Positions 42,770 through 52,031 of a stretch of 64,000 bases of DNA are shown piece after piece. The position numbers and the translations under genes are program-made. The stretch comes from Novosphingobium sp. Chol11. Lineage in GTDB: Bacteria > Pseudomonadota > Alphaproteobacteria > Sphingomonadales > Sphingomonadaceae. The notes under the pieces were generated by a model that made no database searches, was not told the DNA's origin, and worked only from the letters and a program-made list of their open reading frames with translations. The stretch lies in NCBI RefSeq assembly GCF_900218065.1, contig NZ_OBMU01000003.1, forward strand, positions 62,001-126,000. Direction: 5' to 3'. Position 1 is the stretch's first letter. Each line of letters starts with the position of its first letter.

Positions 42770-43890
42770 TGGGAAAAGTGCTGGAAGGCTTGCTGGTCGT
42801 CTCGCTGGAACAGGCGGTGGCTGCGCCGCTCTGCACCAGCCGCCTTGCAGAAGCGGGGGCGCGGGTCATCAAGCTTGAGCGGGCGGAGGGAGACTTTGCG
42901 CGTGGTTATGACTCCGTCGTCCATGGCGAGAGCGCCTATTTCGTCTGGCTGAACCGCGGCAAGCAGTCGCTGCGCATTGATCTGAAGGATACCGCCGACG
43001 CGGCGCTGATGGAACGGATGCTGTCCAAGGCAGACGTGTTCGTCCAGAATCTCGCCCCGGGCGCGGCGGCGCGATCGGGTTTCGGATCGGCTGATCTGCG
43101 CGCCCGCTATCCCCGCCTCATCACCTGCGACATCACCGGCTATGGCGAGAGCGGCGATGCGGCGGGGATGAAGGCCTATGACTTCCTGATCCAGTGCGAA
43201 GCCGGGCTTGCCAGCATCACCGGCACGGTGGATGATCCTGCGCGGGTCGGGGTTTCGGTGGCCGACATCGCCTGCGGGATGAATGCGCATGCTGCGATCC
43301 TTCAGGCGCTGATCGAGCGGGGACAGACCGGCAAGGGGCGCGGCATCGCGGTGTCGCTGTTCGATGGGTTGGCCGATTGGATGACGGTGCCGCTGCTACA
43401 TTATGATTATGGCGGCAAGGCGCCGTCGCGCGCTGGGCTGAAGCATCCTTCGATCGCGCCCTATGGCGCCTTTGCGACTGCGGACGGATCGCAGATCGTG
43501 GTGTCGATCCAGAATGAGCGGGAATGGGCGAAGTTCTGCGCCACGGTGCTGGGCGATGCAGGCCTAGCGACGGACCCGCGCTATGCGTCGAACACGCTGC
43601 GTAGTGCCAATCGTCCCGAACTGGACGCGATGGTCGGCCGTGTTTTTGCAGCCGAAATGCCTGACGCACTGATCGCCCGGCTGGAAGCGGCTGGCACGGC
43701 TTGGGCACGATTGAACGGTGTCGATGGTTTGTCGCGGCACAGCCAGCTTCGCCGCGTCACGGCGGAAACTCCAACCGGCCCTGTCGCCTTGCCAGCCTCG
43801 CCCGTGAGATGGGATGGGGAGGAGGCGGTTGCGCTGCCGGTTCCGGCTTTGGGGGGCGATGATGAGGCGATCCGGGCGGAGTTTCTGTGA
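42769..43890 (+). CDS. CaiB/BaiF family (class III) CoA-transferase
   Basis: This encodes 373 residues. LVVSLEQAVAAPLCTSRLAE at the N-terminus, LNRGKQSLRIDLKD and the catalytic Asp138 in KAYDFLIQCEAGLASITG match formyl-CoA-transferase-like enzymes, which form an aspartyl-CoA thioester. The protein would move CoA to a carboxylic acid, activating the substrate for the dehydrogenase. It is coupled at both ends: 1 base shared with the acyl-CoA dehydrogenase stop and a GTGA overlap with the MaoC-like gene. The acyl donor is unknown. Confidence 0.92.
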   Translation: MGKVLEGLLVVSLEQAVAAPLCTSRLAEAGARVIKLERAEGDFARGYDSVVHGESAYFVWLNRGKQSLRIDLKDTADAALMERMLSKADVFVQNLAPGAAARSGFGSADLRARYPRLITCDITGYGESGDAAGMKAYDFLIQCEAGLASITGTVDDPARVGVSVADIACGMNAHAAILQALIERGQTGKGRGIAVSLFDGLADWMTVPLLHYDYGGKAPSRAGLKHPSIAPYGAFATADGSQIVVSIQNEREWAKFCATVLGDAGLATDPRYASNTLRSANRPELDAMVGRVFAAEMPDALIARLEAAGTAWARLNGVDGLSRHSQLRRVTAETPTGPVALPASPVRWDGEEAVALPVPALGGDDEAIRAEFL

Positions 43891-44687
43891 GCCGAGCGAT
43901 CGAACATCGCACCGATATCGCTGCCGCCCGGCAAGCGCATTTGCTTGCGGCGCTGCTTGATCATGACACGCCGCCGTGGCCGGCGGGAGAGTTGCCGCCG
44001 CTTGCGCACTGGTTGTTGTTTCCGCCGGACGCGCGGCAATCATGCATTGGACCCGACGGTCACCCGATGCGGGAGGATGATGGCCTGCCGCGCCGCATGT
44101 GGGCAGGCAGCCGCGTGCGTTTCCTCGCCCCGATCCTGCTTGGCAGCGAGGTAGAGCGGGAAACGAGTGCGATCGCGATCAACGACAAAGAGGGGCGATC
44201 CGGGCGGATGCGCTTCGTCACCTTGCGTCACCTGTTGAAGGTGGACGGCCAGGTCTGTGTTGAGGAAGAGCAGGACATCGTCTATCGCGAAGCTGGGCGG
44301 AACGGGGCTCCTCCGCCGCCCGAAGAAGTGACGCCTGCGCCGCCTGTTGCGCGCGTGGTGACGATCGATCCGGTGCAGCTTTTCCGCTTCTCTGCTCTCA
44401 CCTTCAACGCGCACCGCATCCATTATGATTTGCCCTACACGCAGGATGTCGAAGGCTATCCCGGGCTGGTCGTCCATGGCCCCTTCATCGCGACATTGCT
44501 GATGGATCATTTCCTGCGCCATGCTCCAGCCGCGCAGGTCTCAAGCTTCTCCTTCCGCGCGCAGCGGCCGATTTTTGCGGGAGAGCCGTTTACTTTGGGC
44601 CTGTCACCGGAGGGAATGGGTGGCGACTTGATGGCGATTGATCACGCGGGCGGCCTGGCGATGCGGGCGCGTGTGGAAACTCGCTAG
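43887..44687 (+). CDS. MaoC/HTD2-like hydratase (FAS1-like dehydratase family)
   Basis: This encodes 266 residues in a double hot-dog layout. The N-terminal half (SRVRFLAPILLGSEVERETS) resembles FAS1-like dehydratase domains. The C-terminal half has the hydratase-type motif FSALTFNAHRIHYDLPYTQD, then YPGLVVHGPFIATLL. Relatives are mesaconyl-C4-CoA, itaconyl-CoA and hydroxyacyl-thioester dehydratases. It should add water to the enoyl-CoA made by the neighbouring dehydrogenase. The start is GTG, overlapping the previous stop by 4 bases. Confidence 0.85.
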   Translation: MSRAIEHRTDIAAARQAHLLAALLDHDTPPWPAGELPPLAHWLLFPPDARQSCIGPDGHPMREDDGLPRRMWAGSRVRFLAPILLGSEVERETSAIAINDKEGRSGRMRFVTLRHLLKVDGQVCVEEEQDIVYREAGRNGAPPPPEEVTPAPPVARVVTIDPVQLFRFSALTFNAHRIHYDLPYTQDVEGYPGLVVHGPFIATLLMDHFLRHAPAAQVSSFSFRAQRPIFAGEPFTLGLSPEGMGGDLMAIDHAGGLAMRARVETR

Positions 44688-44752
44688 TCCAGTCCTGTTC
44701 ATTGGTAGATTCGCCAGATCGCTAAGTCGCCTTAGGCTGTAGAGCTGAGAGG

Positions 44753-46120
44753 CTATGACGCCAGGCACGTCAGCTTTTTGACCTCCGGCAGTGAGGCAAG
44801 GTCAAGTGCAGCCGTGGCAAGCGCGTCCGCCTTGGCCGCTCCCAGCACTGGAGCGGCAAGCGCCATAAACTTGGCCAACAGCTTATCTGTTCCGAGGAAG
44901 TTGGAGGGTTCGCCCAGCGGCACGACCACTTTGCGGCTGAATGTCCGACCGCGCGCCGCGATGGTGATTTTTCCCGACATGTTGGTCGGGAACTCCGCCT
45001 CGATCTCCGGATCGTGGATGCAATCGACCTTGGGCAGCATTGTGCGGATGACAGGGTCGTTCAACCGCTGATAGCTGTCCCATTCCATCGCGCCTGTGAC
45101 CAGCGCGCAGGAGAGGACGAACGGCGCGCTGAACTGCGCGTCCACGATGTTGCGTGGATTGCGTTTATGCTCGATCGGCGCGCCGACCAGCAGCAGGCCA
45201 GCGTTGGACAGGCCATAGGTGATGCTGTCCACCTGCTCCGGCGACAGTCCATGCTCAGCCCGCAGCGCCAGCACCGCGTCTATACCGGCATGGCCGTATC
45301 GGCAGGATGGATAGGGTTTGATGCCGGTATGCATCAGTTCGTAAACGGAGCCGAGATCCTGCACGACCCGCTCTGGCCGTGGCGCTGGCGCGTAGCCCTG
45401 AAGGAAGCCATGGCGTCCCTCGATCGCTTCAGCCGGACCCTTGTAGCCATTGCGCGCCAATGTCGCAGCGGTAAGGCCAGCCATCGCTGCCCAGCCGACT
45501 TGAAACGGCTTCGTCTGCGCGCCATCGGCCAGGAACTGGAGGCTTCCCGCGCTCTGGCTCAACGCAATGCCCAGCGCGGAGCTGATCCCTGCGGCATCAA
45601 GGCCGAATATCCGCGCCGCCGCAGCAGCAGCGCCGAACACGCCGCAGGTCGCGCTGGGATGAAAGCCCCGCGCATAATGATCGCCCGCTGGCAGTGCCAC
45701 AGCGATCCGGCAGCAAGTCTCATAGCCAGCGACGATGGCGGCTAGAATGTCCGCGCCGGATGCTCCCACAATCTCCGCTGCGGCAAGTGCGGCCGGGATG
45801 ACCGGCGCGCCGGGATGCAATGTCCCGGCGGCATGGGTGTCGTCAAAGTCGAGCGCATGCGCCAGCGCCCCATTGAGCAGCGCCGCACCCGCCGGGGCAT
45901 AGCCTGCCGGGTCGCCGAACACGCGGGCTGCACCATTGCCCATGCCCATCGCGGCTACGGTGGCGAGCAGGGGCGGAGAGACCGCCGCCTCGCTGCGCGC
46001 TCGCACGATGCTGCCGATAAGGTCGAGCAGGAGAAGGGGCGTGCGCTCGACCACTTCTGAGGGCAGGGACGCTATCGAGACGTTGGCACAGAAATCCGAC
46101 AAGGCTTCCGTGATTTTCAT
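44753..46120 (-). CDS. MmgE/PrpD family protein
   Basis: This encodes 455 residues. LLDLIGSIVRARSEA, ALDFDDTHAAGTLHPGAPVI, YARGFHPSATCGVFGAAAAA and HTGIKPYPSCRYGHAGIDAV are typical of the 2-methylcitrate-dehydratase/aconitate-decarboxylase superfamily. These act on tricarboxylates or related hydroxy-acids and need no iron-sulfur cluster. It lies 4 bases after the aldehyde dehydrogenase gene in the same operon. In catabolic clusters such members often have substrates other than methylcitrate, so the exact reaction is open. Confidence 0.9.
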   Translation of the reverse strand: MKITEALSDFCANVSIASLPSEVVERTPLLLLDLIGSIVRARSEAAVSPPLLATVAAMGMGNGAARVFGDPAGYAPAGAALLNGALAHALDFDDTHAAGTLHPGAPVIPAALAAAEIVGASGADILAAIVAGYETCCRIAVALPAGDHYARGFHPSATCGVFGAAAAAARIFGLDAAGISSALGIALSQSAGSLQFLADGAQTKPFQVGWAAMAGLTAATLARNGYKGPAEAIEGRHGFLQGYAPAPRPERVVQDLGSVYELMHTGIKPYPSCRYGHAGIDAVLALRAEHGLSPEQVDSITYGLSNAGLLLVGAPIEHKRNPRNIVDAQFSAPFVLSCALVTGAMEWDSYQRLNDPVIRTMLPKVDCIHDPEIEAEFPTNMSGKITIAARGRTFSRKVVVPLGEPSNFLGTDKLLAKFMALAAPVLGAAKADALATAALDLASLPEVKKLTCLAS

Positions 46121-46124
46121 GATC

Positions 46125-47615
46125 TCACCGGATCACGAATGGATTTGATACCGGAGATCCGAGGTCGATCCATACGCTTTTGGTCTGGAGATACTCGTCC
46201 ATCGCCTCTTGCCCGTTTTCGCGTCCGATGCCGCTGCGCTTCATGCCGCCGAACGGGGCCATGAAACTGACGGCGCGATAGGTGTTGACCCAGACCGTGC
46301 CCGCTTCGACGCGTTCCGACATGCGAATGGCGCGGCCGATATTCTGCGTCCATACGCCCGCAGCGAGGCCATAGGGGCTGTCATTGGCGATCGACAGCGC
46401 CTCTTCCTCATCATCGAACGGGATGATGGCAAGCACCGGCCCGAACACTTCCTCGCGCGCGATCGGCATCTGGTTGTTGACGCCGGTGAAGATGGTGGGC
46501 TGCACGAACCAGCCGTCCTCCAATCCGGCAATCGTAGGCAGGCCGCCGCCCAGCACGCATTCTGCGCCCGATTGACGAGCGCCCGCGATATGATCGATTA
46601 TCTTGCCGCGCTGCGCCAGCGTCGTCACCGGCCCGACCTGCGTGTCGGCCAGCTTCGGATCGCCGATGCGAGCGGTGCCCGCCAGGGCGACCAGACGCTC
46701 CACCACCTCGTCATGGACGTTGCGCTGTACCAGCAGGCGCGATCCCGCGATGCAGGTCTGGCCCGATGCCGCGAAGATGCCCGACACCGCGCCATAAACC
46801 GCGCGCTCCAGGTCGGCATCGTTAAAGATGATGTTGGGCGACTTGCCGCCCAACTCCAGCGTGACCTTCTTCAGATTTTCGGCAGCGGAGCGATAGACGG
46901 CGATGCCGCCGGGTTCGCCCCCGGTAAAGGCGACCTTGGCAATGTCAGGATGTTTGACCAGCGGCTCGCCACATTCCTGTGGCAGGCCGGTGACGGTATT
47001 GACGACGCCCGCCGGGAAGCCTGCGCGTTCGAACAGTTCGACAAAGGCGAGGGTCGAGCAGGATGCATGTTCCGACGGCTTGATGACCGCCGTGTTGCCC
47101 GCCGCCAGCAATGGCGCCAGCTTCCACGCCAGCAGCATGAGCGGCGAGTTCCATGGCGTGATGCAGGCGATCACCCCCAGCGGCTCGCGGCGGGTGAAGG
47201 CATGCATTGACGGCTTGTCGATTGGGAGGACCTGCCCCTCGATCTTGTCGGCCAGACCCGCAAAGTAGCGATAATAGGTAGGGAGATTGCCAAGCTGCGC
47301 CCGCATTTCCGCGATCAGCTTGCCATTGTCCTGCGTTTCGAGTTGCGCGAGGCGTTCCGCTTCTTCCGCGAGGATGTCGGCAAAGCGGTAGAGCAGGGCG
47401 CCGCGCGCGGTTGCTGTCAGGCCACGCCACTCGGGTGAGCGGAAGGCGGTGCGCGCCGCCTCCACCGCTGCATCGACATCGGCAGAAGTGCAGCGCGGGA
47501 TGAGAGCCCAGGGCTTGCCGGTCGCGGGGTCAAGGCTCTCCAGCCATTCGCCGCCGTCCGCCTCACGCGCACTCCCCGCCAGCAGATTGCGGAACCGGAC
47601 CAGATCCTCAGCCAT
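46125..47615 (-). CDS. NAD(P)-dependent aldehyde dehydrogenase
   Basis: This encodes about 496 residues, a complete ALDH-superfamily protein. Catalytic residues are in place: Asn156 in TPWNSPLML, Lys179 in VIKPSEHAS, Glu254 in VTLELGGKSP and the nucleophile Cys288 in ASGQTCIAGSR. EEVFGPVLAIIPFDDEEEAL and the C-terminal NTYRAVSFMAPFGGMKRSG match. GGGGAGAG precedes the ATG at 47615; a TTG one codon earlier is less likely. It follows the ThDP decarboxylase beta gene by 25 bases and should oxidise the aldehyde that enzyme releases. Confidence 0.95.
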   Translation of the reverse strand: MAEDLVRFRNLLAGSAREADGGEWLESLDPATGKPWALIPRCTSADVDAAVEAARTAFRSPEWRGLTATARGALLYRFADILAEEAERLAQLETQDNGKLIAEMRAQLGNLPTYYRYFAGLADKIEGQVLPIDKPSMHAFTRREPLGVIACITPWNSPLMLLAWKLAPLLAAGNTAVIKPSEHASCSTLAFVELFERAGFPAGVVNTVTGLPQECGEPLVKHPDIAKVAFTGGEPGGIAVYRSAAENLKKVTLELGGKSPNIIFNDADLERAVYGAVSGIFAASGQTCIAGSRLLVQRNVHDEVVERLVALAGTARIGDPKLADTQVGPVTTLAQRGKIIDHIAGARQSGAECVLGGGLPTIAGLEDGWFVQPTIFTGVNNQMPIAREEVFGPVLAIIPFDDEEEALSIANDSPYGLAAGVWTQNIGRAIRMSERVEAGTVWVNTYRAVSFMAPFGGMKRSGIGRENGQEAMDEYLQTKSVWIDLGSPVSNPFVIR

Positions 47616-47640
47616 CAAACTCTCCCCTCGACCTGCTGCT

Positions 47641-48231
47641 TCAATTCGGCCCGAAGCCCAGATGTTCGCGCATGCGTGCCTTCAGCCATACACCATCGCG
47701 GGCGGGCAGGGCACGCGGCGTTTCCTCGTGCACGATGCGGATGACGATCAGGCGCGGACCTTCACCGATCGTGCCGATCGCTTCGCGCGCCCGAGCGATG
47801 CCCGCCTCATCGGTGACTTCGAAACATTCCGTGAAACCGCACACTCGCGCCATCTCGGCCAGGTTGATCCCTGCGCCCGCGTGGCTCATCTGTCCGCCGG
47901 TTTCGCCATAATGGCCATTGTCGAGAACAACGATCGAGAGGTTGTTCGGCCGCTGAACGCCGATCGTTGCAAGGCCGCCAATGCCCATCAGCTGCTCTCC
48001 ATCGCCGGTCACGACCGTCACAGGACGCTCCGGCTGCGCCAGCGCGAGGCCGAGCCCGGTCAAAGCCGCGCCGCCCATGGCTCCCCACAGGTAGAAGTTG
48101 CCGGGATGGTCGCCCGCCGCGAAGACATCATAGGTGGGGGAACCAAGGCCAGTGACGATCAGCATATCCTTGCGATCGGCGAGCAGGTCCGCCACGGCCT
48201 GGCGGCGGTGGAGACGGTTCACTTCAGCCAT
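47641..48231 (-). CDS. ThDP-dependent 2-oxoacid decarboxylase, beta (ThDP-binding) subunit
   Basis: This encodes 196 residues corresponding to the C-terminal third of ThDP decarboxylases. The ThDP/Mg motif runs from VVTGDGEQLMGIGGLATIG to VVLDNGHYGETGG. It resembles the beta chain of sulfopyruvate and phosphonopyruvate decarboxylases (ComE-like). The start overlaps the alpha-subunit stop by 13 bases, so the two chains are made in step. It would decarboxylate a 2-oxoacid to an aldehyde. The substrate is not determined. Confidence 0.88.
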   Translation of the reverse strand: MAEVNRLHRRQAVADLLADRKDMLIVTGLGSPTYDVFAAGDHPGNFYLWGAMGGAALTGLGLALAQPERPVTVVTGDGEQLMGIGGLATIGVQRPNNLSIVVLDNGHYGETGGQMSHAGAGINLAEMARVCGFTECFEVTDEAGIARAREAIGTIGEGPRLIVIRIVHEETPRALPARDGVWLKARMREHLGFGPN

Positions 48232-48770
48232 TTCTTCGCTCCCAGCATGCTTTGCGACAACAGGATAGCGATCGGCTGATCGCTTTCGAACGCCATGGTC
48301 GCGGCGGACGCCATCATCGGGGCGAGGTCTTCAAGCCGGTCGATGCGGATGGTGGTGACGCCCATGATCTCAAGCGCGGCGGGCGTTGCGCGGCCCATCG
48401 AGACTTGCCACGGGTTGAATTCCTGAAACTCGCCGCGCATCGTGACGATCGTCAGAAACGGAACGCGGCAGCTCGCCAGCAATGAGAGCATGTTGATGCA
48501 ATTGCCAACCCCGCTCGACTGCATGAGGAGGGCGCTCCGCTCCCCGCCCAGCCACGCGCCGGTGCAGAGCGCTATGCCCTCTTCCTCGGTGGTGAGGACA
48601 ATGCTCTTCATGTTCTCGGCGGCGCTGCACATGCGGATCAGCCGGGCATGGCCTGCGTCCGGAACATAGCTGACCTGCCGTACATTCGCCTGCTGCAAGG
48701 CGTCGAAGATTATAGGTGCCCAGGGGGAGTCGGCGTGCGCCCCTGTTTCCGTCTCGCTAATGGCTGACAT
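48219..48770 (-). CDS. ThDP-dependent 2-oxoacid decarboxylase, alpha subunit
   Basis: This encodes 183 residues corresponding to the N-terminal PYR domain. SYVPDAGHARLIRM and the segment LTTEEEGIALCTGAWLGGER carry the conserved Glu that activates ThDP, and MQSSGVGNCINMLSLL and FLTIVTMRGEFQEFNPWQ follow, as in ComD-like sulfopyruvate decarboxylase alpha chains. Active sites form at the interface with the beta chain. GAGGG precedes the ATG. It is the first gene of the minus-strand operon alpha-beta-ALDH-MmgE and diverges from a LysR regulator. Confidence 0.88.
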   Translation of the reverse strand: MSAISETETGAHADSPWAPIIFDALQQANVRQVSYVPDAGHARLIRMCSAAENMKSIVLTTEEEGIALCTGAWLGGERSALLMQSSGVGNCINMLSLLASCRVPFLTIVTMRGEFQEFNPWQVSMGRATPAALEIMGVTTIRIDRLEDLAPMMASAATMAFESDQPIAILLSQSMLGAKKWLK

Positions 48771-48791
48771 GTGTCCCTCGAAGTGGATTTC

Positions 48792-48826
48792 GCAAAGCCT
48801 ATTGCGGGATTTGCTAAACCAATAGG
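48792..48826. promoter_or_regulatory. LysR-type operator region with two overlapping dyads
   Basis: CCTATTG (48798-48804) and CAATAGG (48820-48826) are perfect complements with a 15-base spacer. GCAAA (48792-48796) and TTTGC (48810-48814) form a second dyad overlapping the first. Both lie in the 89-base gap between the divergent decarboxylase and LysR genes, where LysR proteins usually bind recognition and activation sites. Confidence 0.5.
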
Positions 48827-48859
48827 AACAATATACGCGTCCAGCTATGTCGGTTGGGC

Positions 48860-49807
48860 ATGATAGAAAGGCGCGTGCAGGTGGACTTCCGGCGGCTTGA
48901 ACATTTCCTGAAAATCGCCGAGCTCGGCTCGCTCAGCCGGGCGGCGGACAGGATGCGGATCGCTCAGCCCGCGTTGAGCAGACAAATGCGCATCCTTGAG
49001 GAAGAGGCGGGCACGCCCCTGTTCTACCGGCACCGCAGAGGCATGCAGCTCACACCCGCGGGCGAGGAATTGCGGCAGCATATCGCAGGACCCGTGCGCC
49101 AGGTCCGGCAGGCGTTCGACGACATACGCAACCGATCGGCGGAAGGAGGCGGGCAGATCGCCCTGGGGGTTCCTCCGACGGTCAGCTATATTCTGGCTGG
49201 ACGGCTTGCCCGCCGTGTCGCGGAGCAGGCGCCCAATATCTCGCTGCGGATCGTCGAGGGCTATGCCGGGCACCTGATCGACTGGCTGCAAAGAGGCGAG
49301 ATCGATGTCGCGCTGCTGTACGGCCCGGCTTCGGATTTCCAGATGAATGTGGCGGAGATATTGTATGAGGAGTTGGTCCTTGTCGGGCCCTCATCCTCCG
49401 ACCTCAATCCTGCGACGCCGATTTCGATCCAGGAAGTCGTCAAGCTGCCCATCGTGCTGCCCAGCCAGTCGCACGGACTTCGGCTGATCGTGGAGGCGGC
49501 GGCGCGCAAGGCGGGTGTCCCGCTCAATGTCCGATTTGAAGCGGACTCCTTTCTGGTGCTGAAGGAGCTGGTGGAATTTGGTCTCGGCTATACTGTATTG
49601 CCACTCTCATCGATGAGCCGGGAAGTCGATGCTGGCATCCTGCGTTATGCGCCAATCGGCCATCCGCCCGTCGTCCGCCAGTTGGTGCTCGGCATGCCGC
49701 GCGAGGAGCAGCTGACCCGTTCGACGCGGATCATCGTTCGGCTGGTGCGTGAGGAGATCAAGCATCTGGTGGATAGCGGTGTCTGGAAGGCCCAGCTGCA
49801 ATATTGA
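48860..49807 (+). CDS. LysR-family transcriptional regulator
   Basis: This encodes about 315 residues. The winged helix is FRRLEHFLKIAELGSLSRAA, then DRMRIAQPALSRQMRILEEE, and the periplasmic-binding-protein-like effector domain begins near residue 95 (IALGVPPTVSYILAGRLARR). TVLPLSSMSREVDAGIL fits the second half of that domain. The start could be the ATG at 48860 or a GTG at 48875. It diverges from the ThDP decarboxylase operon and precedes the alpha-hydroxyacid oxidase by 113 bases, so it may control both sides in response to a pathway acid. Confidence 0.92.
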   Translation: MIERRVQVDFRRLEHFLKIAELGSLSRAADRMRIAQPALSRQMRILEEEAGTPLFYRHRRGMQLTPAGEELRQHIAGPVRQVRQAFDDIRNRSAEGGGQIALGVPPTVSYILAGRLARRVAEQAPNISLRIVEGYAGHLIDWLQRGEIDVALLYGPASDFQMNVAEILYEELVLVGPSSSDLNPATPISIQEVVKLPIVLPSQSHGLRLIVEAAARKAGVPLNVRFEADSFLVLKELVEFGLGYTVLPLSSMSREVDAGILRYAPIGHPPVVRQLVLGMPREEQLTRSTRIIVRLVREEIKHLVDSGVWKAQLQY

Positions 49808-49920
49808 TAATTAGGTCTCGCCGCTGTTCGGACATATCGATCCGGCATAGGTGGCGATAGCTGTTCTATGACTATGAGCGCAGTGCGGGGGCTATTTCAT
49901 CGCGATGCCGGAACGAGGAA

Positions 49921-51141
49921 ATGGTGGGGAGGACAGGGTTGGATAGGCGGGAAGCCGAGCCATCGGCCCGGGTGAAGCGGAAGGCAGCGGGCGTCCTTTC
50001 CCTTGGGGACTATGAAGCCCTCGCGCGCGCACATTTGCCACGCCCGCTGTTCGGCTATGTCGCCGGGGCATGCGAAGATAATCTGACGGTTGCCGCCAAT
50101 CGGGACGCGATGCGTCGGGTCGCTTTCGTCCCGCGCGTTTTGCGGGACATGGCGGGCCGGACCCAGCAGCTTTCCCTATTCGGTGAGAATTGGAGTTCCC
50201 CGTTCGGCATAGCACCCATGGGACTTTCGGCCCTGATCGCCATGCGGGGGGACATTGCCCTCGCGCGAGCCGCCCACGCCGAAAATGTACCCATGCTGCT
50301 CAGCGCGACATCGCTCATCCGGCTGGAGGAGGTGCGCGCCGTCTCGCCCTCTTGCTGGTTCCAGGCCTATCTTCCCGCTGATCGCGACTGGATCGACGGC
50401 GTGGTGGACCGGGTCACAGCGGCAGGCTTTGGCACGCTCGTCATTTCCGTGGATGTGCCGGTTCTGGGCAATCGTGAGAATTTAATCCGCGAACGCTTCT
50501 CCACGCCGCTCAAGCCGTCGCTTCGGCTGGCGCTGGACGGGGTGCTGCATCCCCGCTGGCTGCTCGGCACCTTTGCGCCGACCTTGCTCCGCCATGGCAT
50601 GCCAGCGTTCGAGAATTCGAGTGCAACGCGCGGCGCGCCAGTGATCGCACGCAATGTCGAGCGCAGCTTCGGACAGCGCGACCGGCTGACATGGGACGGG
50701 ATCAGGCATATTCGTGACCGCTGGCGTGGCAATCTGGTCATCAAGGGATTGCTGCACGCCGAAGATGCCAGCTTGGCGCGCAGCGTCGGGGCGGATGCAA
50801 TCATCCTGTCCAATCATGGCGGGCGGCAGCTCGACGGGGCGATTGCGACGCTCGATGCCTTGCCCGGCGCCGTCGCCGCAGCAGGCGATATGCCGGTCCT
50901 GATCGACAGCGGGTTCCGCCGCGGCAGCGACATATTGAAGGCGATCGCCTTGGGGGCTCGCATGGTTTTGATTGGACGGCCTTTCCTCTATGCTGCGGCG
51001 GTTCACGGGCAAGCGGGCGTGCGCCACGCCATCGGGCTGCTGCGTGCGGAAATCGACCGCAACATGGCGCTCTTGGGGGCCAACTCGCTGGATGAGCTTG
51101 GGCCGGATTATCTTTACCGCACGGACGGAGCAGCCATATGA
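49921..51141 (+). CDS. FMN-dependent alpha-hydroxyacid oxidase/dehydrogenase
   Basis: This encodes 406 residues. The signature SNHGGRQLDGA carries catalytic His299 and Arg302. FGIAPMGLSALIAMRGDIAL and IDSGFRRGSDILKAIALGAR bind FMN and phosphate. The family includes lactate, glycolate and mandelate dehydrogenases. It would oxidise a 2-hydroxyacid to a 2-oxoacid, the input of the nearby ThDP decarboxylase. ATG at 49921 and, after GGGGAGGACA, a TTG at 49939 are both possible starts. The next gene starts in its stop codon (ATGA). Confidence 0.92.
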   Translation: MVGRTGLDRREAEPSARVKRKAAGVLSLGDYEALARAHLPRPLFGYVAGACEDNLTVAANRDAMRRVAFVPRVLRDMAGRTQQLSLFGENWSSPFGIAPMGLSALIAMRGDIALARAAHAENVPMLLSATSLIRLEEVRAVSPSCWFQAYLPADRDWIDGVVDRVTAAGFGTLVISVDVPVLGNRENLIRERFSTPLKPSLRLALDGVLHPRWLLGTFAPTLLRHGMPAFENSSATRGAPVIARNVERSFGQRDRLTWDGIRHIRDRWRGNLVIKGLLHAEDASLARSVGADAIILSNHGGRQLDGAIATLDALPGAVAAAGDMPVLIDSGFRRGSDILKAIALGARMVLIGRPFLYAAAVHGQAGVRHAIGLLRAEIDRNMALLGANSLDELGPDYLYRTDGAAI

Positions 51142-52031
51142 CAGAGACCGAGCAGCCCCGCCCATGCCCCGGCCCACCAGCCGAGCAGGGCCCGCCAACC
51201 CGCTTCGTAATGCCCGAAGGCGCGATCGACACGCATTGCCATGTCATCGGCGCGCCGCCGGTATATCCGCTGGTGGCAGAACGGTCCTACACCCCGCCGC
51301 CTGCCAGCGCTGAGGCCTATCTCGCGATGCTGGATGCTGTGGGTTTCGCCAAGGGCGTCCTTATCCAGGTCAGCGTGCACGGAACGGACAATCGGCTGCT
51401 CTATGAGACACTGTCGGCACATCGCGCACGATTGCGCGGCGTTGCAGTGATGCCCGCTGACCTGCCCGAGGCAGAATATGCGCGGGCGCATGAGGCGGGC
51501 GTGCGTGGCCTTCGCCTCAACGATTTCATCCGCGATGGCGCGGGTCTGTACGGTGGAGGCATAGGTTTCAAGGATCTGGAGCGGTTCGACGCGCTGGCCT
51601 GTGAAATGGGCTGGCATCTTCAGTTCCTGCTCGACGGGCGGAACCTTGTGGACCTCGCCCCGCGCATAGCCCGTCTTCGTGCCCCGTGGATCATCGATCA
51701 TATGGGACACATACCCTATGAGGTCGGCGTCGATCATCCGGGTTTCCAGACGCTGGTGCAGATGGTCTCCGATGGCGGATGGGTCAAGATTTCGGACGCT
51801 TTCCGCATGTCGGAACAGCCGGGTTATCGTGATTCCATCCCCTTCGCCCAGGCGCTGGTCGCTGCCGCGCCCGATCGGTGCGTCTGGGGGTCCGACTGGC
51901 CCCATGTCGCGCAGTGGCGGCCGATGCCTACGGTATCGGGGCTGCTCGACCTGCTAGCCGAATGGGTGCCGGACGAAACGGTGCGCAACCGCATCCTGGT
52001 CGATAATCCGGCACGCTTCTATGGCTTCTGA
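51138..52031 (+). CDS. Amidohydrolase_2 family hydrolase (LigI-like)
   Basis: This encodes 297 residues, a TIM-barrel metal hydrolase. His33 and His35 in [22 protein letters not shown] and [11 protein letters not shown] with its Asp match the 2-pyrone-4,6-dicarboxylate-lactonase-like branch of amidohydrolases, which hydrolyse lactones or decarboxylate aromatic acids. No N-terminal signal is seen, but the first 25 residues are Pro-rich and poorly conserved. It overlaps the hydroxyacid-oxidase stop by 4 bases and the next SDR start region by about 11. It may open a lactone to give the hydroxyacid. The substrate is unknown. Confidence 0.9.
   Translation: MTETEQPRPCPGPPAEQGPPTRFVMPEGAIDTHCHVIGAPPVYPLVAERSYTPPPASAEAYLAMLDAVGFAKGVLIQVSVHGTDNRLLYETLSAHRARLRGVAVMPADLPEAEYARAHEAGVRGLRLNDFIRDGAGLYGGGIGFKDLERFDALACEMGWHLQFLLDGRNLVDLAPRIARLRAPWIIDHMGHIPYEVGVDHPGFQTLVQMVSDGGWVKISDAFRMSEQPGYRDSIPFAQALVAAAPDRCVWGSDWPHVAQWRPMPTVSGLLDLLAEWVPDETVRNRILVDNPARFYGF

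Noticed and set aside
46209-48279. Long plus-strand frames opposite the aldehyde dehydrogenase and decarboxylase genes
   Set aside because: The minus strand carries all catalytic motifs of ALDH and ThDP enzymes; the plus-strand products have no domains.
37469-48770. A phosphonate pathway (PhyH hydroxylase, aminotransferase, phosphonopyruvate-decarboxylase-like proteins)
   Set aside because: The aminotransferase is class III rather than the class V PhnW type, no PhnX, PhnA, PhnZ or phosphonate transporter is present, and the decarboxylase operon has its own LysR and ALDH.
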